DNA of 64,000 bases from Palsa-504 sp963769715 (GCA_963769715.1 CAVYNE010000013.1:50887-114886); one strand, 5' to 3'; numbered from the stretch's first letter, positions 23,691-31,843 are shown. A program made the numbers and translations. Notes: a model not told the origin generated them from the letters alone.

Positions 23691-25646
23691 GTGAGCGTGG
23701 CCAACCTGATCAGCCTGGAGAAGGCGGCCAAGGCGTACGCGCACCGCACCCTGCTCGACGGCGTTTCGCTCGGCGTGTCGGCCGGGGACCGGATCGGCGT
23801 GGTGGGCCGCAACGGCGCGGGCAAGTCCACGCTGCTTGCGCTGCTGGCCGGGCGGGTCGCGCCGGACACCGGCCGGGTGGCCATGGCGGCCGGCCTGCGG
23901 GTCGGCTACCTGCCGCAGGCCGGCCAGCCGGCCGGAACGGTCGGCGAGATCGTATTCGGGCCTGGGGGCGGTTCTACGGCCAGCTCGGCCGGCGGCCTGG
24001 CGGTGGCCGGATCCGCCCCGCACCCGGCCGGACCCGATATCGCGGGGGCACCGTGGGAGGCGGATCCCCGGGCGCGCGCGATCATGGCCGAGCTGCTGCC
24101 CGGGATCGGCGTGCAGGCTCAGGTCGGGCAGCTGTCCGGCGGCGAGCGGCGCCGCGTCGCGCTCGCTGCCCTGCTGGTGGCCGAGCCGGACGTGCTGCTC
24201 CTCGACGAGCCCACTAACCACCTCGACATCGAGGCGATCGACTGGCTTGGCAGGCACCTGCGCGATCGAGCCGAGAATAAGCAGTGCGCGGTCATCGTGG
24301 TCAGCCACGACCGCTGGCTGCTCGACACTGTTTGCGAGCGGACCTGGGAGGTCGACCGGGGCCAGGTGCACTCCGCCGAGGGCGGCTACTCGGCCTACGT
24401 GCTCGCCCAGGCCGAACGTGAGCGCGGCGAGGAAGCCGCCGAACGTCGCCGCCGCAACCTGGCCCGCAAGGAGCTCGCCTGGCTGCAGCGGGGCGCCCGG
24501 GCCAGGACCACCAAGGCGAAGTTCCGGGTCGAGGCGGCCAACGCGCTCATCGCGTCCGAGCCGGCGCCACGCGACAGCGTGGAGCTGACCCGGCTGGCCA
24601 CCGCCCGGCTGGGCAAGACCGTGATCGAGCTGGAGGACGTTTCGGTGTCGGTCGGCGCCGATGGCCGCGAGCGTTCCCTCCTCGATCAGGTGACCTGGCG
24701 GCTCGGCCCCGGGGACCGGGTCGGGATCGTCGGGGTCAACGGCAGCGGCAAGACCTCGCTGCTGACGGTGCTAGCTGGGGAGGGGCCAGCTGGGGAGGGG
24801 CTAGCTGAGGGAGGGCTCGCCGGTGGAGGGCTCGCCGGTGGAGGGCTCGCTGGTGGAGCGGCCCCCGGCCCAGCGGGGCCGGGGCTGCACGCGGACGGAA
24901 CGGTCATCCGGGGCAAGACCGTGCGGCTGGCTCACCTGTCCCAGGAGCTCGTCGAGCTCGACCCAGACCAGCGGGTCCGCGAGGCGGTGGAGGAGATACG
25001 GCTGCGGATCCGGGTGGGCGACCGCGAGCTCTCCGCGGGACAGTTGCTCGAGCGGCTCGGCTTCACCGCGGAACGGCAGTGGACCCGGATGGGCGACCTG
25101 TCCGGCGGCGAACGGCGCCGGGTCCAGATGCTCAGGTTGCTCATGGGCGAGCCCAACGTGCTGCTGCTCGACGAGCCGACCAACGACCTGGACATCGAGA
25201 CGCTGACCGAGTTCGAGGACCTGCTCGACGGCTGGCCCGGCACGCTCGTGGTGGTCAGTCACGACCGGTACTTCCTGGAACGCGTGACCGAGCACGTAGT
25301 GGCGTTGCTCGGCGACGGCAAGCTCGCCTTCCTCGGCGGCGGGGTGGACGAGTACCTGGACCGCGTCCGGGCCGCCCGGGACGCACCCCCGCCGACCCGG
25401 CCCGCGACGGCCGCGCCGAGGTCATCGGCGGCCGACGAGCGCAGCGCCCGCAAGGAACTCCAGCGCCTCGAGCGTCAGCTGGACCGCCTCACGGCCCGCG
25501 AAACCGAGCTCACCGCCCAGCTAGCCGCCAACGCCACCGACTACGAGAAGCTCACCACCCTAGGCGCCGACCTGAAAACCACCCAGGCCGAAAAGGACGA
25601 CATCGAGAACCGCTGGCTGAGCGTCGCGGCCGAGCTCGACGGGTGA
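23691..25646 (+). CDS. ABC-F family ATPase (Uup/EttA-like)
   Basis: A 651-residue soluble protein with two ATP-binding cassettes and no membrane segments, acting on ribosomes rather than in transport. NBD1: Walker A GRNGAGKST, signature LSGGERRRVALAALL, Walker B VLLLDEPTNHLD. NBD2: GVNGSGKTS, LSGGERRRVQMLRLL, LLLDEPTNDLD. A charged linker between them (ERGEEAAERRRRNLARKELAW) is the P-site tRNA interaction motif position. The C-terminus forms a coiled coil (ARKELQRLERQLDRLTARETELTAQL), as in Uup. A Gly/Ala/Leu-rich insertion of about 30 residues after Walker A of NBD2 is encoded by 15-bp repeats. It is the last gene of the metG run and converges with marR, 14 bases apart. Confidence 0.9.
   Translation: MSVANLISLEKAAKAYAHRTLLDGVSLGVSAGDRIGVVGRNGAGKSTLLALLAGRVAPDTGRVAMAAGLRVGYLPQAGQPAGTVGEIVFGPGGGSTASSAGGLAVAGSAPHPAGPDIAGAPWEADPRARAIMAELLPGIGVQAQVGQLSGGERRRVALAALLVAEPDVLLLDEPTNHLDIEAIDWLGRHLRDRAENKQCAVIVVSHDRWLLDTVCERTWEVDRGQVHSAEGGYSAYVLAQAERERGEEAAERRRRNLARKELAWLQRGARARTTKAKFRVEAANALIASEPAPRDSVELTRLATARLGKTVIELEDVSVSVGADGRERSLLDQVTWRLGPGDRVGIVGVNGSGKTSLLTVLAGEGPAGEGLAEGGLAGGGLAGGGLAGGAAPGPAGPGLHADGTVIRGKTVRLAHLSQELVELDPDQRVREAVEEIRLRIRVGDRELSAGQLLERLGFTAERQWTRMGDLSGGERRRVQMLRLLMGEPNVLLLDEPTNDLDIETLTEFEDLLDGWPGTLVVVSHDRYFLERVTEHVVALLGDGKLAFLGGGVDEYLDRVRAARDAPPPTRPATAAPRSSAADERSARKELQRLERQLDRLTARETELTAQLAANATDYEKLTTLGADLKTTQAEKDDIENRWLSVAAELDG
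24774..24854 (+). repeat. 15-bp minisatellite inside the ABC-F gene
   Basis: Three near-perfect copies of GGAGGGCTCGCCGGT (24810-24854) follow about three older, diverged 15-bp copies. They encode Gly-Gly-Leu-Ala-Gly units inserted just after the NBD2 Walker A helix, a place where homologues have a short loop. Confidence 0.9.
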
Positions 25647-25660
25647 ACTCCCGGGAGATC

Positions 25661-26221
25661 TCATTCAGCGGCGTCGAAGGGGGCGAGCAGGATCCGCATC
25701 AGGTCGGCCAGGTGCTGGCGTTCCCCGGTATTCAGGCCCGCCAGCAGCGCCCGCTCGCGGCGCAGCAGGCCGGCCAGCGCCGCGTCCACCCGCGCCTGGC
25801 CCTGGTTGGTGAGGGTGACCAGCACCCCCCGCTTATCCCTGGGGTCGGGCTCCCGGCGGACGAGATCGGCAGCGGCCAGCCGGTCAATCCGGTTCGTCAT
25901 GGTGCCGGAGGTGACCAGGGTGGCGCGGAGCAGTGCACCCGGGGTGAGCTGGAACGGCGGACCCTGCCTGCGCAGCGCGGAAAGCACGTCGAATTCCCAC
26001 GACTCGAGCCCGTGCTCGGCGAACGCGCCGCGCCGGGCGATGTCCAGGTGCCGGGCGAGCCTGGAGATCCGGCTGAGTACCTGCATCGGCTCGACATCCA
26101 GATCGGGCCGCTGCGCTTGCCACGCGGCGACGAGGTCATCCACCTCGTCGCGCAGCAACGGTGCGGGGAGGATCTCATCGTCGGAGTCCGCCTCGGTGCG
26201 GGGACCGGCGCGCTGGCCCAT
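25661..26221 (-). CDS. MarR-family transcriptional regulator
   Basis: A 186-residue winged-helix regulator: DVEPMQVLSRISRLARHLDIARRGAFAEHGLESWEFDVLSALRRQGPPFQLTPGALLRATLVTSGTMTNRIDRLAAADLVRREPDPRDKRGVLVTLTNQGQARVD. The recognition helix is SGTMTNRIDRL and the wing is DPRDKRGVLVTLT. ATG 26221 is preferred because the palindrome CTTGACGTCAAG lies at 26237-26248, where an operator would be expected; an ATG at 26260 would place that palindrome inside the coding region. It is divergent from the tam gene. A matching palindrome in the promoter of the MFS exporter 5.6 kb away suggests a drug-efflux or metabolite-responsive regulon. Confidence 0.88.
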   Translation of the reverse strand: MGQRAGPRTEADSDDEILPAPLLRDEVDDLVAAWQAQRPDLDVEPMQVLSRISRLARHLDIARRGAFAEHGLESWEFDVLSALRRQGPPFQLTPGALLRATLVTSGTMTNRIDRLAAADLVRREPDPRDKRGVLVTLTNQGQARVDAALAGLLRRERALLAGLNTGERQHLADLMRILLAPFDAAE

Positions 26222-26236
26222 TACTAGAGGGTATCT

Positions 26237-26248
26237 CTTGACGTCAAG
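26237..26248. promoter_or_regulatory. CTTGACGTCAAG palindrome, putative MarR operator
   Basis: A perfect 12-bp palindrome 15 bases upstream of the marR start, in the marR/tam divergent region. On the plus strand it overlaps a plausible -35 (TTGACG 26238-26243), with TACAAG 18 bases further on as -10 for tam. The 10-bp core recurs at 31844-31853 before the MFS gene. Confidence 0.6.
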
Positions 26249-26284
26249 AATCCCCGTCATGTACAAGGGGATCAGGTCGGCTGC

Positions 26285-26299
26285 GGGGGGCTAGGGGGG
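26285..26299. repeat. G-run dispersed repeat core, copy E
   Basis: GGGGGG-CTA-GGGGGG in the leader of tam, matching the G6-N3-G6 core of the other copies. It lacks the long C-run partner, so it may be a truncated copy. Confidence 0.45.
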
Positions 26300-26352
26300 C
26301 GTCTTCCGCGGCCAACGCAGTGTCTCTCGGTATCAGGCAAGGATTGACCACC

Positions 26353-27180
26353 ATGTGGGATGCGACCCTGTATATGCGGTTTGGAGGCGAGCGCGCCAGG
26401 CCGTTTTTCGACCTGCTCGCCCGGGTCGGAGCTGAACTTCCCGGATACGTGGTCGACATGGGCTGCGGCCCGGGCAACTTGACCGCCCTGCTCGCGGAGC
26501 GCTGGCCATCGGCCACGGTCTGCGGCGTGGACAGCTCGCCCGAGATGATCGAGGCGGCCCGCAAGTTCGCCATGGCCGGTGTCCCGCGATCCCCGGCGCC
26601 CTCCGGTTCCGGGCCGGTCGCGACGAGCCACGCGCCAGGATTGTCGTTCATGCTCGACGACATACGGCACTGGGAGCCGCAGAGCCTGCCCGACGTGATC
26701 ATCTCCAACGCGGTGCTGCAGTGGGTGCCCGGCCATCGTGAGCTCCTGGTCCGCTGGGCGGACCAGCTGGCCGACGACGGCTGGCTGGCTTTCCAGGTTC
26801 CGGGTAACTTCGACCAGCCTCACGCGCGGATCCTGCGCGTGATGGCGGCCTCGGCCCGGTGGCACCCGCTGCTGCGGGACGTGGAGCTGAACCGGCAGTC
26901 AGCCGACCCAGCGGACTACGCAGAGCTGCTAGCCCGGGCCGGCTGCGAGGTCGATGCCTGGGAGACGACGTACGTGCACATCCTGCAGGGCACTGACCCG
27001 GTCCTGGAGTGGTACCAGGGCACCGGGCTCCGTCCCGTGCTGGCTGCGCTCGACGCGGACCAGGCCGCGGACTTTCTCGCCGAGTATGGCGCGCAGGTTC
27101 GCGAGGCGTATCCGCCGCGCCCGTTCGGCACCATCTTCCCCTTCCGCCGCGTGTTCGCCGTCGCCCACCGGGCCGGCTGA
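26353..27180 (+). CDS. tam: Trans-aconitate 2-methyltransferase
   Basis: SAM-dependent methyltransferase that monomethylates trans-aconitate, an inhibitor of aconitase. The 275-residue protein starts MWDATLYMRFGGERARPFFDLLARV, typical of Tam, then has the SAM motif VVDMGCGPGNLTALLAERW, GVDSSPEMIEAAR, SNAVLQWVPGH, LAFQVPGNFDQPHA and the C-terminal PFGTIFPFRRVFAVAHR. ATG 26353 has AAGGA nine bases upstream; an upstream TTG at 26320 lacks one. A short Pro/Ser-rich insertion follows motif II. It is divergent from marR, and the TTGACGTCAA palindrome could control it. Confidence 0.88.
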   Translation: MWDATLYMRFGGERARPFFDLLARVGAELPGYVVDMGCGPGNLTALLAERWPSATVCGVDSSPEMIEAARKFAMAGVPRSPAPSGSGPVATSHAPGLSFMLDDIRHWEPQSLPDVIISNAVLQWVPGHRELLVRWADQLADDGWLAFQVPGNFDQPHARILRVMAASARWHPLLRDVELNRQSADPADYAELLARAGCEVDAWETTYVHILQGTDPVLEWYQGTGLRPVLAALDADQAADFLAEYGAQVREAYPPRPFGTIFPFRRVFAVAHRAG

Positions 27181-27240
27181 ACCCTCCGCAATCCAATTTT
27201 TCCCATTGATTTAATGGGGAAACTCTGGCAGGATCACGGC

Positions 27241-27348
27241 ATGCGCCGTGGCATGCCTCTCCTGTCAACGCCTGTCCGGCCGCGCGTTCTGCCCGGCGCC
27301 CTCCCGCTGGCGCCCGGCGCCAGGCGATGTCCGGCCGGCTCGCCCTGA
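27241..27348 (+). CDS. Putative 35-codon leader peptide upstream of cysteine dioxygenase
   Basis: ATG 27241 preceded by AGGA (CAGGATCACGGC) opens a 35-codon frame, MRRGMPLLSTPVRPRVLPG..., with one cysteine codon (TGT) six codons before the stop. It sits 100 bases before the cdo start. Two GC-rich hairpins follow or overlap: CTGGCGCC-C-GGCGCCAG (27308-27324, within the ORF) and CGCTGGCG-CCTGC-CGCCAGCG (27404-27424). Cysteine-containing leader peptides upstream of sulfur genes are known in actinobacteria. A possible promoter TTGATT-N17-CAGGAT (27206-27234) would make the message nearly leaderless. The rest of the gap shows nothing else. Confidence 0.35.
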   Translation: MRRGMPLLSTPVRPRVLPGALPLAPGARRCPAGSP

Positions 27349-27448
27349 CCCGACCGGCTCGGTCCAGCCAGCCCGTCTGGTCCCTTGAGTTCGCCTGGTT
27401 CCGCTGGCGCCTGCCGCCAGCGATGTCGACGTGAGGAGAGACACGATA

Positions 27449-27961
27449 ATGAGCACGATGATCCGGCCGGCGTCACCAGCCAACGTGCAGCCTGGCCGGC
27501 TGCTCGGCGCACGGCAGCTAGCCGATGTGGTGCGGCGCCTGGCGGCTAGTCCCGCCGACTGGCTGGGCCGGGTGCGGCTGAACCCGGAGGGCCGCTGGTA
27601 CGAGCGGATCCACCTCGACGACAGCCACGAGGTCTGGGTGATCAGCTGGCTGCCGGGCCAGGCGACCGGGTTTCACGACCATGGCGGGTCGGCCGGCGCG
27701 TTCGCCGTGGTCTGGGGAACCCTGATGGAGCGCCGGGTGGTCGGGGCCACCACGACGGGGCAGGTGCTGGCCAAGCCGGTGGGAGCGGGCGGCTCGCGGG
27801 CGTTCGGTCCCCGCTATATCCACGATGTCCGCAACGCCGCCGCCTCGGCGGTCGCGGTGAGCGTGCACGCGTACTCGCCGCCGATGCCGGAGATGACGCG
27901 CTACGACCTGACGCCGGGCGGTCTGATCAAGCTGGCCACCGAAGGCGCCGCTTCGTGGTGA
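27449..27961 (+). CDS. Cysteine dioxygenase
   Basis: Cupin iron enzyme that oxidises cysteine to cysteine sulfinate. The 170-residue protein has the CDO motif WVISWLPGQATGFHDHGGSAGAFAVVWG, with the two metal histidines H-x-H, and the third histidine in FGPRYIHDVRN; the C-terminus is YSPPMPEMTRYDL. ATG 27449 is preceded by GAGGAGAG at 8 bases. It overlaps the rhodanese gene by 7 bases, so both probably form one operon for cysteine sulfur catabolism. The ~270-base region upstream holds a candidate leader ORF and hairpins. Confidence 0.92.
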   Translation: MSTMIRPASPANVQPGRLLGARQLADVVRRLAASPADWLGRVRLNPEGRWYERIHLDDSHEVWVISWLPGQATGFHDHGGSAGAFAVVWGTLMERRVVGATTTGQVLAKPVGAGGSRAFGPRYIHDVRNAAASAVAVSVHAYSPPMPEMTRYDLTPGGLIKLATEGAASW

Positions 27962-28431
27962 CGGCCAGGCCGCCTGGCGCCCGCGGCATCGAGGAGATCC
28001 TGGCGTCCGCGCGGGCCCGCCTGCTGCGGCTGACGCCGCGGCAGGCCTTCGACGAGCTGTCCGGCGGCGGCGTGCTCATCGACATCCGGCCCGCCGCGCA
28101 CCGGGCCGAGCAGGGCGAGATACCCGGCTCGACGGTCGTGGAGCGCAACCACCTGGAGTGGCGCCTGGATCCCGGTTGCGACGCCCGGCTGCCCTGGGTC
28201 ACCGGGTACGACCACCGGGTCATCGTGTTCTGCTCGGAGGGATATACCTCCAGCCTGGCCGCGGCGGCGCTGCAGGACCTGGGCCTGCACCGGGCCACGG
28301 ACGTGATCGGCGGGTTCCGGGCCTGGAAGGCCGCGGGCCTGCCGTCCGCGGCCGGCGGTGCGGGGACCGTCACGCTGGCGCCAGGCGCGGCGCCGGCGCT
28401 GTTCCCGCTCAACTCCGGGGCGCGCCCTTAG
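27955..28431 (+). CDS. Single-domain rhodanese (sulfurtransferase)
   Basis: A 158-residue rhodanese-like protein. LIDIRPAAHRAEQGEIPGSTVVERNHLEWRLDP is the substrate domain entry; the active-site cysteine lies in VIVFCSEGYTSSLAAAAL and the CH2 motif in VIGGFRAWKAAGLP. It likely moves sulfane sulfur arising from cysteine breakdown. GTG 27955 or GTG 27958 starts inside the cdo stop, indicating translational coupling. It converges with the tetR gene, overlapping 4 bases at the 3' ends. Confidence 0.9.
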   Translation: MVTARPPGARGIEEILASARARLLRLTPRQAFDELSGGGVLIDIRPAAHRAEQGEIPGSTVVERNHLEWRLDPGCDARLPWVTGYDHRVIVFCSEGYTSSLAAAALQDLGLHRATDVIGGFRAWKAAGLPSAAGGAGTVTLAPGAAPALFPLNSGARP

Positions 28432-29063
28432 CCGGCCTTTTGGCTCGCCCGGCCGTTCGAGTCCAGGTGGGAGAGGCCGTTCCAGACCAGGTCGATCAGG
28501 TTGGCGGCGACCTCTTCCAGCTTGGGCTTGCGGGCATCGAGCCACCACTGCCCGGTGAACGCGACCATGCCGACGACCATCTGGGCGTACATGGGCGCGA
28601 GCTTGGGGTCATGGCCGCGGGAGGAGAGGAAGTCGGCCAGGATGTACTCGACCTGCCCGGCGATATCGCTGAGCAGAGTGCCGTAAGTACCCGTGCCCGA
28701 ACCGGGATTTGAGTCCCTGACCAGAATGCGGAACCCGTCGGCGTTGTCGTCGATGTACCTGAGCAGGGTCACCGCCGCGGCCTCGAACTTCTCCCGGCTG
28801 TGGCCGCCGTCGAGAAGCGTGGTCGCCATCATCAGCAGGCGTTCCACTTCCCGGTCGACGACCACCGCGTAGAGGCCCTCTTTGCCGCCGAAGTGCTCAT
28901 ACACCACCGGCTTGGAGACGCCCGCCTGGGCGGCGATCTCCTCGATCGAGGTCCCCTCGAAACCTCGCTCGGCGAACAGCCGGCGCCCGATCTCTATCAG
29001 CTGCTCCCGCCGTTCCTTCCCGGTCATTCTTTTACGGCCGGATCTTGCGGGCTGGGAATTCAC
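28428..29063 (-). CDS. TetR-family regulator in operon with acyl desaturase
   Basis: About 211 residues. The DNA-binding helix-turn-helix is EQLIEIGRRLFAERGFEGTSIEEIAAQAGVSKPVVYEHFGGKEGLYAVVVDRE, a classic TetR N-terminus. The ligand domain contains LLRYIDDNADGFRILVRDSNPGSGTGTYGTLLSDIAGQVEYIL. It begins 8 bases after the desaturase stop on the same strand, so it probably senses acyl ligands and feeds back on the desaturase promoter. GTG 29063 is a working start; ATG at 29027 (MTGKERREQL) is also possible. Ligand and targets are inferences. Confidence 0.88.
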   Translation of the reverse strand: MNSQPARSGRKRMTGKERREQLIEIGRRLFAERGFEGTSIEEIAAQAGVSKPVVYEHFGGKEGLYAVVVDREVERLLMMATTLLDGGHSREKFEAAAVTLLRYIDDNADGFRILVRDSNPGSGTGTYGTLLSDIAGQVEYILADFLSSRGHDPKLAPMYAQMVVGMVAFTGQWWLDARKPKLEEVAANLIDLVWNGLSHLDSNGRASQKAG

Positions 29064-29070
29064 TTGTTCA

Positions 29071-30204
29071 TCATCGCGACTCCGCGGACACCGCGCCACG
29101 TACCCGGTCGGCGCGCCGTGTCATAGAGCCGAGTTTCCTCGTCGCCGTGGCCGGACGCTTGGCCTCGAGTCGCTCCTCATCCGGCCAGCGCACGTCGTAG
29201 GCCCAGCCCAGCTTCTCCAGCGCCCAGATGACCCGCGCGCTCGGGTCTAGCTGGCCCTTGAGCGCTCCGTGCCGCGCGCAGGTCGGGTCCGCGTGATGCA
29301 GGTTGTGCCAGGATTCGCCGAAGGAGGCGATCGCTAGCCAGGACACGTTCCGCGACTTGTCGCGGACCTCGAATTCCTCGCTGCCGAAGGTGTGGCAGAT
29401 GGAGTTGATCGACCAGGTGACGTGGTGCAGCAGCGCGACGCGCACCAGGGTGGCCCAGAAGAAGGCGGTCAGCGCGGCCTGCCAGGACATCCCCCACAGG
29501 CCGCCGATGAGGGCGGGCAGCAGCAGCGTGACCGCGACGAGCCCGGGGAACCAGGCGTCGACGCTCTTGATCCGCCGGTCGGCGAGCAGGTCGGGGGAGA
29601 ACTTCTCCTGGGAGGTCTTGTTCGGGTCGAAGAGCCAGCCGATGTGGGCGTACACCAGGCCCTTGGACAGCGCCTTCCAGTCGTCCCCGTACCGCCAGGG
29701 CGAGTGCGGGTCGCCTTCCTTGTCGCTGTACTTGTGGTGCCTGCGGTGGTCAGATACCCAGGTGATGACGGGCCCCTCGATGGCCAGGCTGCCCGCGACG
29801 GCCAGCGCGACCCGCAGGCCGGTCTTCGCCTTGAACGACCCGTGGGTGAAGTACCTGTGGTAGCCGACCGTGATGCCGAGCCCGGACACCCAGTAGAAGA
29901 CCAGCGCGATCACCACGTCGTGCCAGCCCAGGCCCCAGCCCCACATCAGCGGGATGGCGGCGATCAGCGCCACCAGCGGGATGGCTACGAAGACTCCGAC
30001 CAGGACACGCTGGAACGTCGAGGTCGGCTCGTCGTCCAGGTCCGGCCGCGGCTGGGTTCTGGTGACCGTTCTGGTGGTTCCCCCGATGGATCCCGCGGAC
30101 GCAGGCGTGGTGGGCGGCGTGCCCAGGTCGGCCGTGGTGGTGGCCAGCCGGGCTACCGCCATGGTGGCTTCAGCCGCGTTGACGGTGTCGGGAGATGTGG
30201 TCAT
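29071..30204 (-). CDS. Membrane fatty acyl-CoA desaturase (delta-9 type)
   Basis: A 377-residue di-iron desaturase. The three histidine boxes are GYHRYFTHGSF (H-x4-H), WVSDHRRHHKYSDKEGDPHSP (H-x2-HH) and ESWHNLHHADPTCARHG (H-x2-HH). Four hydrophobic segments flank them (VLVGVFVAIPLVALIAAIPLMWGWG and others). This is the architecture of stearoyl-CoA 9-desaturases such as mycobacterial DesA3. ATG 30204 follows CGAGGAGCACG, an excellent ribosome binding site; the frame stays open to 30465 without support. The N-terminal ~60 residues are Thr/Pro-rich. It is followed by tetR. Confidence 0.92.
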   Translation of the reverse strand: MTTSPDTVNAAEATMAVARLATTTADLGTPPTTPASAGSIGGTTRTVTRTQPRPDLDDEPTSTFQRVLVGVFVAIPLVALIAAIPLMWGWGLGWHDVVIALVFYWVSGLGITVGYHRYFTHGSFKAKTGLRVALAVAGSLAIEGPVITWVSDHRRHHKYSDKEGDPHSPWRYGDDWKALSKGLVYAHIGWLFDPNKTSQEKFSPDLLADRRIKSVDAWFPGLVAVTLLLPALIGGLWGMSWQAALTAFFWATLVRVALLHHVTWSINSICHTFGSEEFEVRDKSRNVSWLAIASFGESWHNLHHADPTCARHGALKGQLDPSARVIWALEKLGWAYDVRWPDEERLEAKRPATATRKLGSMTRRADRVRGAVSAESR

Positions 30205-30248
30205 CGTGCTCCTCGGGTATCGGAGAGGTTGCAGGAGCGCTTGTACGC

Positions 30249-30281
30249 TTACGTAACCGTAGCCTACTGTACCGTAGGTTA
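30249..30281. promoter_or_regulatory. Repeat-rich operator-like region before the desaturase
   Basis: Within 80 bases of the desaturase start are the palindrome TTACGTAA (30249-30256), the direct repeat ACCGTAG (twice), the inverted repeat CCTAC-N6-GTAGG (30264-30279) and outer TAACC/GGTTA arms. TetR dimers bind such sites, and the co-operonic TetR is the obvious candidate. TAGGTTAGGC at its right edge also resembles half of an actinobacterial iron box. Confidence 0.5.
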
Positions 30282-30590
30282 GGCAAGGCCTGGCAGGTGA
30301 ACTTCTGCAAATGGGCCTATGAATTCCGTATGCACGCCGCCCTGCCTGTCTCGGCATGCGAGACACTTCGACGTTCCGTGTCGCGGACGTCACGTCTCGC
30401 TGACGCGCCTTCGCTCCGGCCTTCGCTGCCCTACCCGCCTCGCGTGGGCCCATGCGTGGTTGCACCGCGATCTAGCAAGCTAGTCGGCGCGACAGTCCAA
30501 GGCAGGTGTCGCATTAGCCAGGTAAGGTGCTGAACCGGCAGCTTGCGATGACATTAACCGTGCCGATCAGTTGCATGAAATCGAATATAG
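30282..30590. other. 309-base stretch without a recognisable gene
   Basis: Between the desaturase promoter and tRNA-Gln. It holds several short inverted motifs around GAGACAC/GTGTC (30358-30382) but no supported gene. A 112-codon plus frame (30195-30533) overlaps the desaturase promoter, has no ribosome binding site and shows atypical composition. Confidence 0.5.
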
Positions 30591-30663
30591 TTCCGGCGCC
30601 TGGACTCGAACCAGGACGACCCAGCTTCAAAGGCTGGTGGGCTGCCAATTACCCAACGCCGGA
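30591..30663 (-). tRNA. tRNA-Gln (anticodon TTG)
   Basis: On the minus strand: acceptor TCCGGCG (30663-30657) pairs with CGCCGGA. D arm GGGTAATTGGCAGCCC; anticodon stem CCAGC/GCTGG with loop CTTTGAA, giving anticodon TTG for CAA; T arm CCTGG-TTCGAGT-CCAGG. Length is 73 bases with the discriminator A; CCA is not encoded. Confidence 0.93.
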
Positions 30664-30773
30664 TCAACACTCGGTTACGGAGATTACGAGTGCCGCGACC
30701 GTCAATCCACGATACCGGCCGGGCTGCCATGGCGGTATCAGCAGATCCCTGGGTATCAAGGGTTCGTCTGCTG

Positions 30774-31634
30774 CTACTCGGCTTGCGCGCGACGTCCTGC
30801 CATGCCTGCGGTTGCCCAGCCTTCGATCCTGCGGTAGAGGCCTGCGCTGCGGCGGACGTCGATGCGCAGGCAGCCGTGATAGTTCGTCGCCCACGTTCTT
30901 CCGCACGGTCTTCGGGTTGTGGCGCTTCAGCGCGGGGGTACGGAACTGCTCCGGCCGACGCGCCGGTAACGTCCAGCCAGAACCGCTGGGCCGATTCCGG
31001 ACATCGGCGCTCTCGTGGATAAAGACGCGGAAGGCAAGGTCTGTGCGGGGAGTCCTGGTCCGTCGAGGAATCGCAGGAAGAACTGGATCAGTGCGGGGTC
31101 GCTGTTCGTGAAGATGACGCGGTCGCTGCGCCGGTACGGCTTGCTCTTCGCGCCTTCGCACCAGTAGGCGATGGCGCCGGCGATGAGGATCTCGCGGTCG
31201 GTCAACTCGCCGATCTCGGCGGCGGCGGCCTCGCGGGCCGCGGCGCGGCGCGCCTCGCGGGCCGGACGCTCGGCTTCCCAGTAACGGCGAGCGCCCTCGG
31301 CTGATCGCTTCCGGCATTCCGCGTAGCTCAGCCTCGCCGGCGTGGGCAGGTCGCGTACCCAGAGGGAAACCGAGCTCTTGGCCACGCCGAGAGCGGCGGC
31401 GATCTCTTCGTAATCCAGGCCCTGGCCGCGCAGCTCGCGAGCCTTGGCCCGAAGCTCGTCCTTGGCCTTGGGCCGTCGGGTCCACTCGGGTGGAGGCTCG
31501 TCCTTGAGGGCGTTGTTAAGCGTGGCATTGCTCATCGGCCCCAGGACCGCCTTGATCTGACGAAGGGATTTGCCTTGGCGGCGCAGCATGACTGCGCGCT
31601 TCCTCAGCAGGTCAAGCTCTTGTGAAGTGCGCAT
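30774..31634 (-). pseudogene. Frameshifted HTH protein with WCEG domain
   Basis: The first ~190 codons (31634 to ~31065) are intact: an N-terminal helix-turn-helix (LDYEEIAAALGVAKSSVSLWVRDLP) and IAGAIAYWCEGAKSKPYRRSDRVIFTNSDPALIQFFLRFLDG. Continuation requires changes of frame: DLAFRVFIHESADV, then AQRFWLDVTGASA, then EQFRTPALKRHNPKTVRKNVGD, then NYHGCLRIDVRRSAGLYRRIEGW, ending at TAG 30774-30776. These pieces together match a family of ~280-residue actinobacterial HTH proteins whose function I do not know. At least four frame changes argue for decay rather than sequencing error. It lies 110 bases from tRNA-Gln. Confidence 0.8.
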
Positions 31635-31843
31635 ATTCGAATTCTAGTACGAGCTACTGACATTTCAGTCTGAAAGGTCCCCGGGTCGAATTCGGGGGTC
31701 ACCTGAAGTGAGGCGAGGCGGGCATAAGGGACGGCAGGGGCATGTTGGAGCGGGAATATGCCCCGTCAATATGCCCAAAGGGCGTCCTGGCCGCCTGGGA
31801 GCAGGCCGGCGAGCGGCTGGCCGGGACTGTGCGTTATAGTTAG

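Noticed and set aside
30273..30295. IdeR/DtxR iron box
   Set aside because: The left half matches the consensus but the right half (AAGGCCTG) does not, so it is mentioned only as a half-site.
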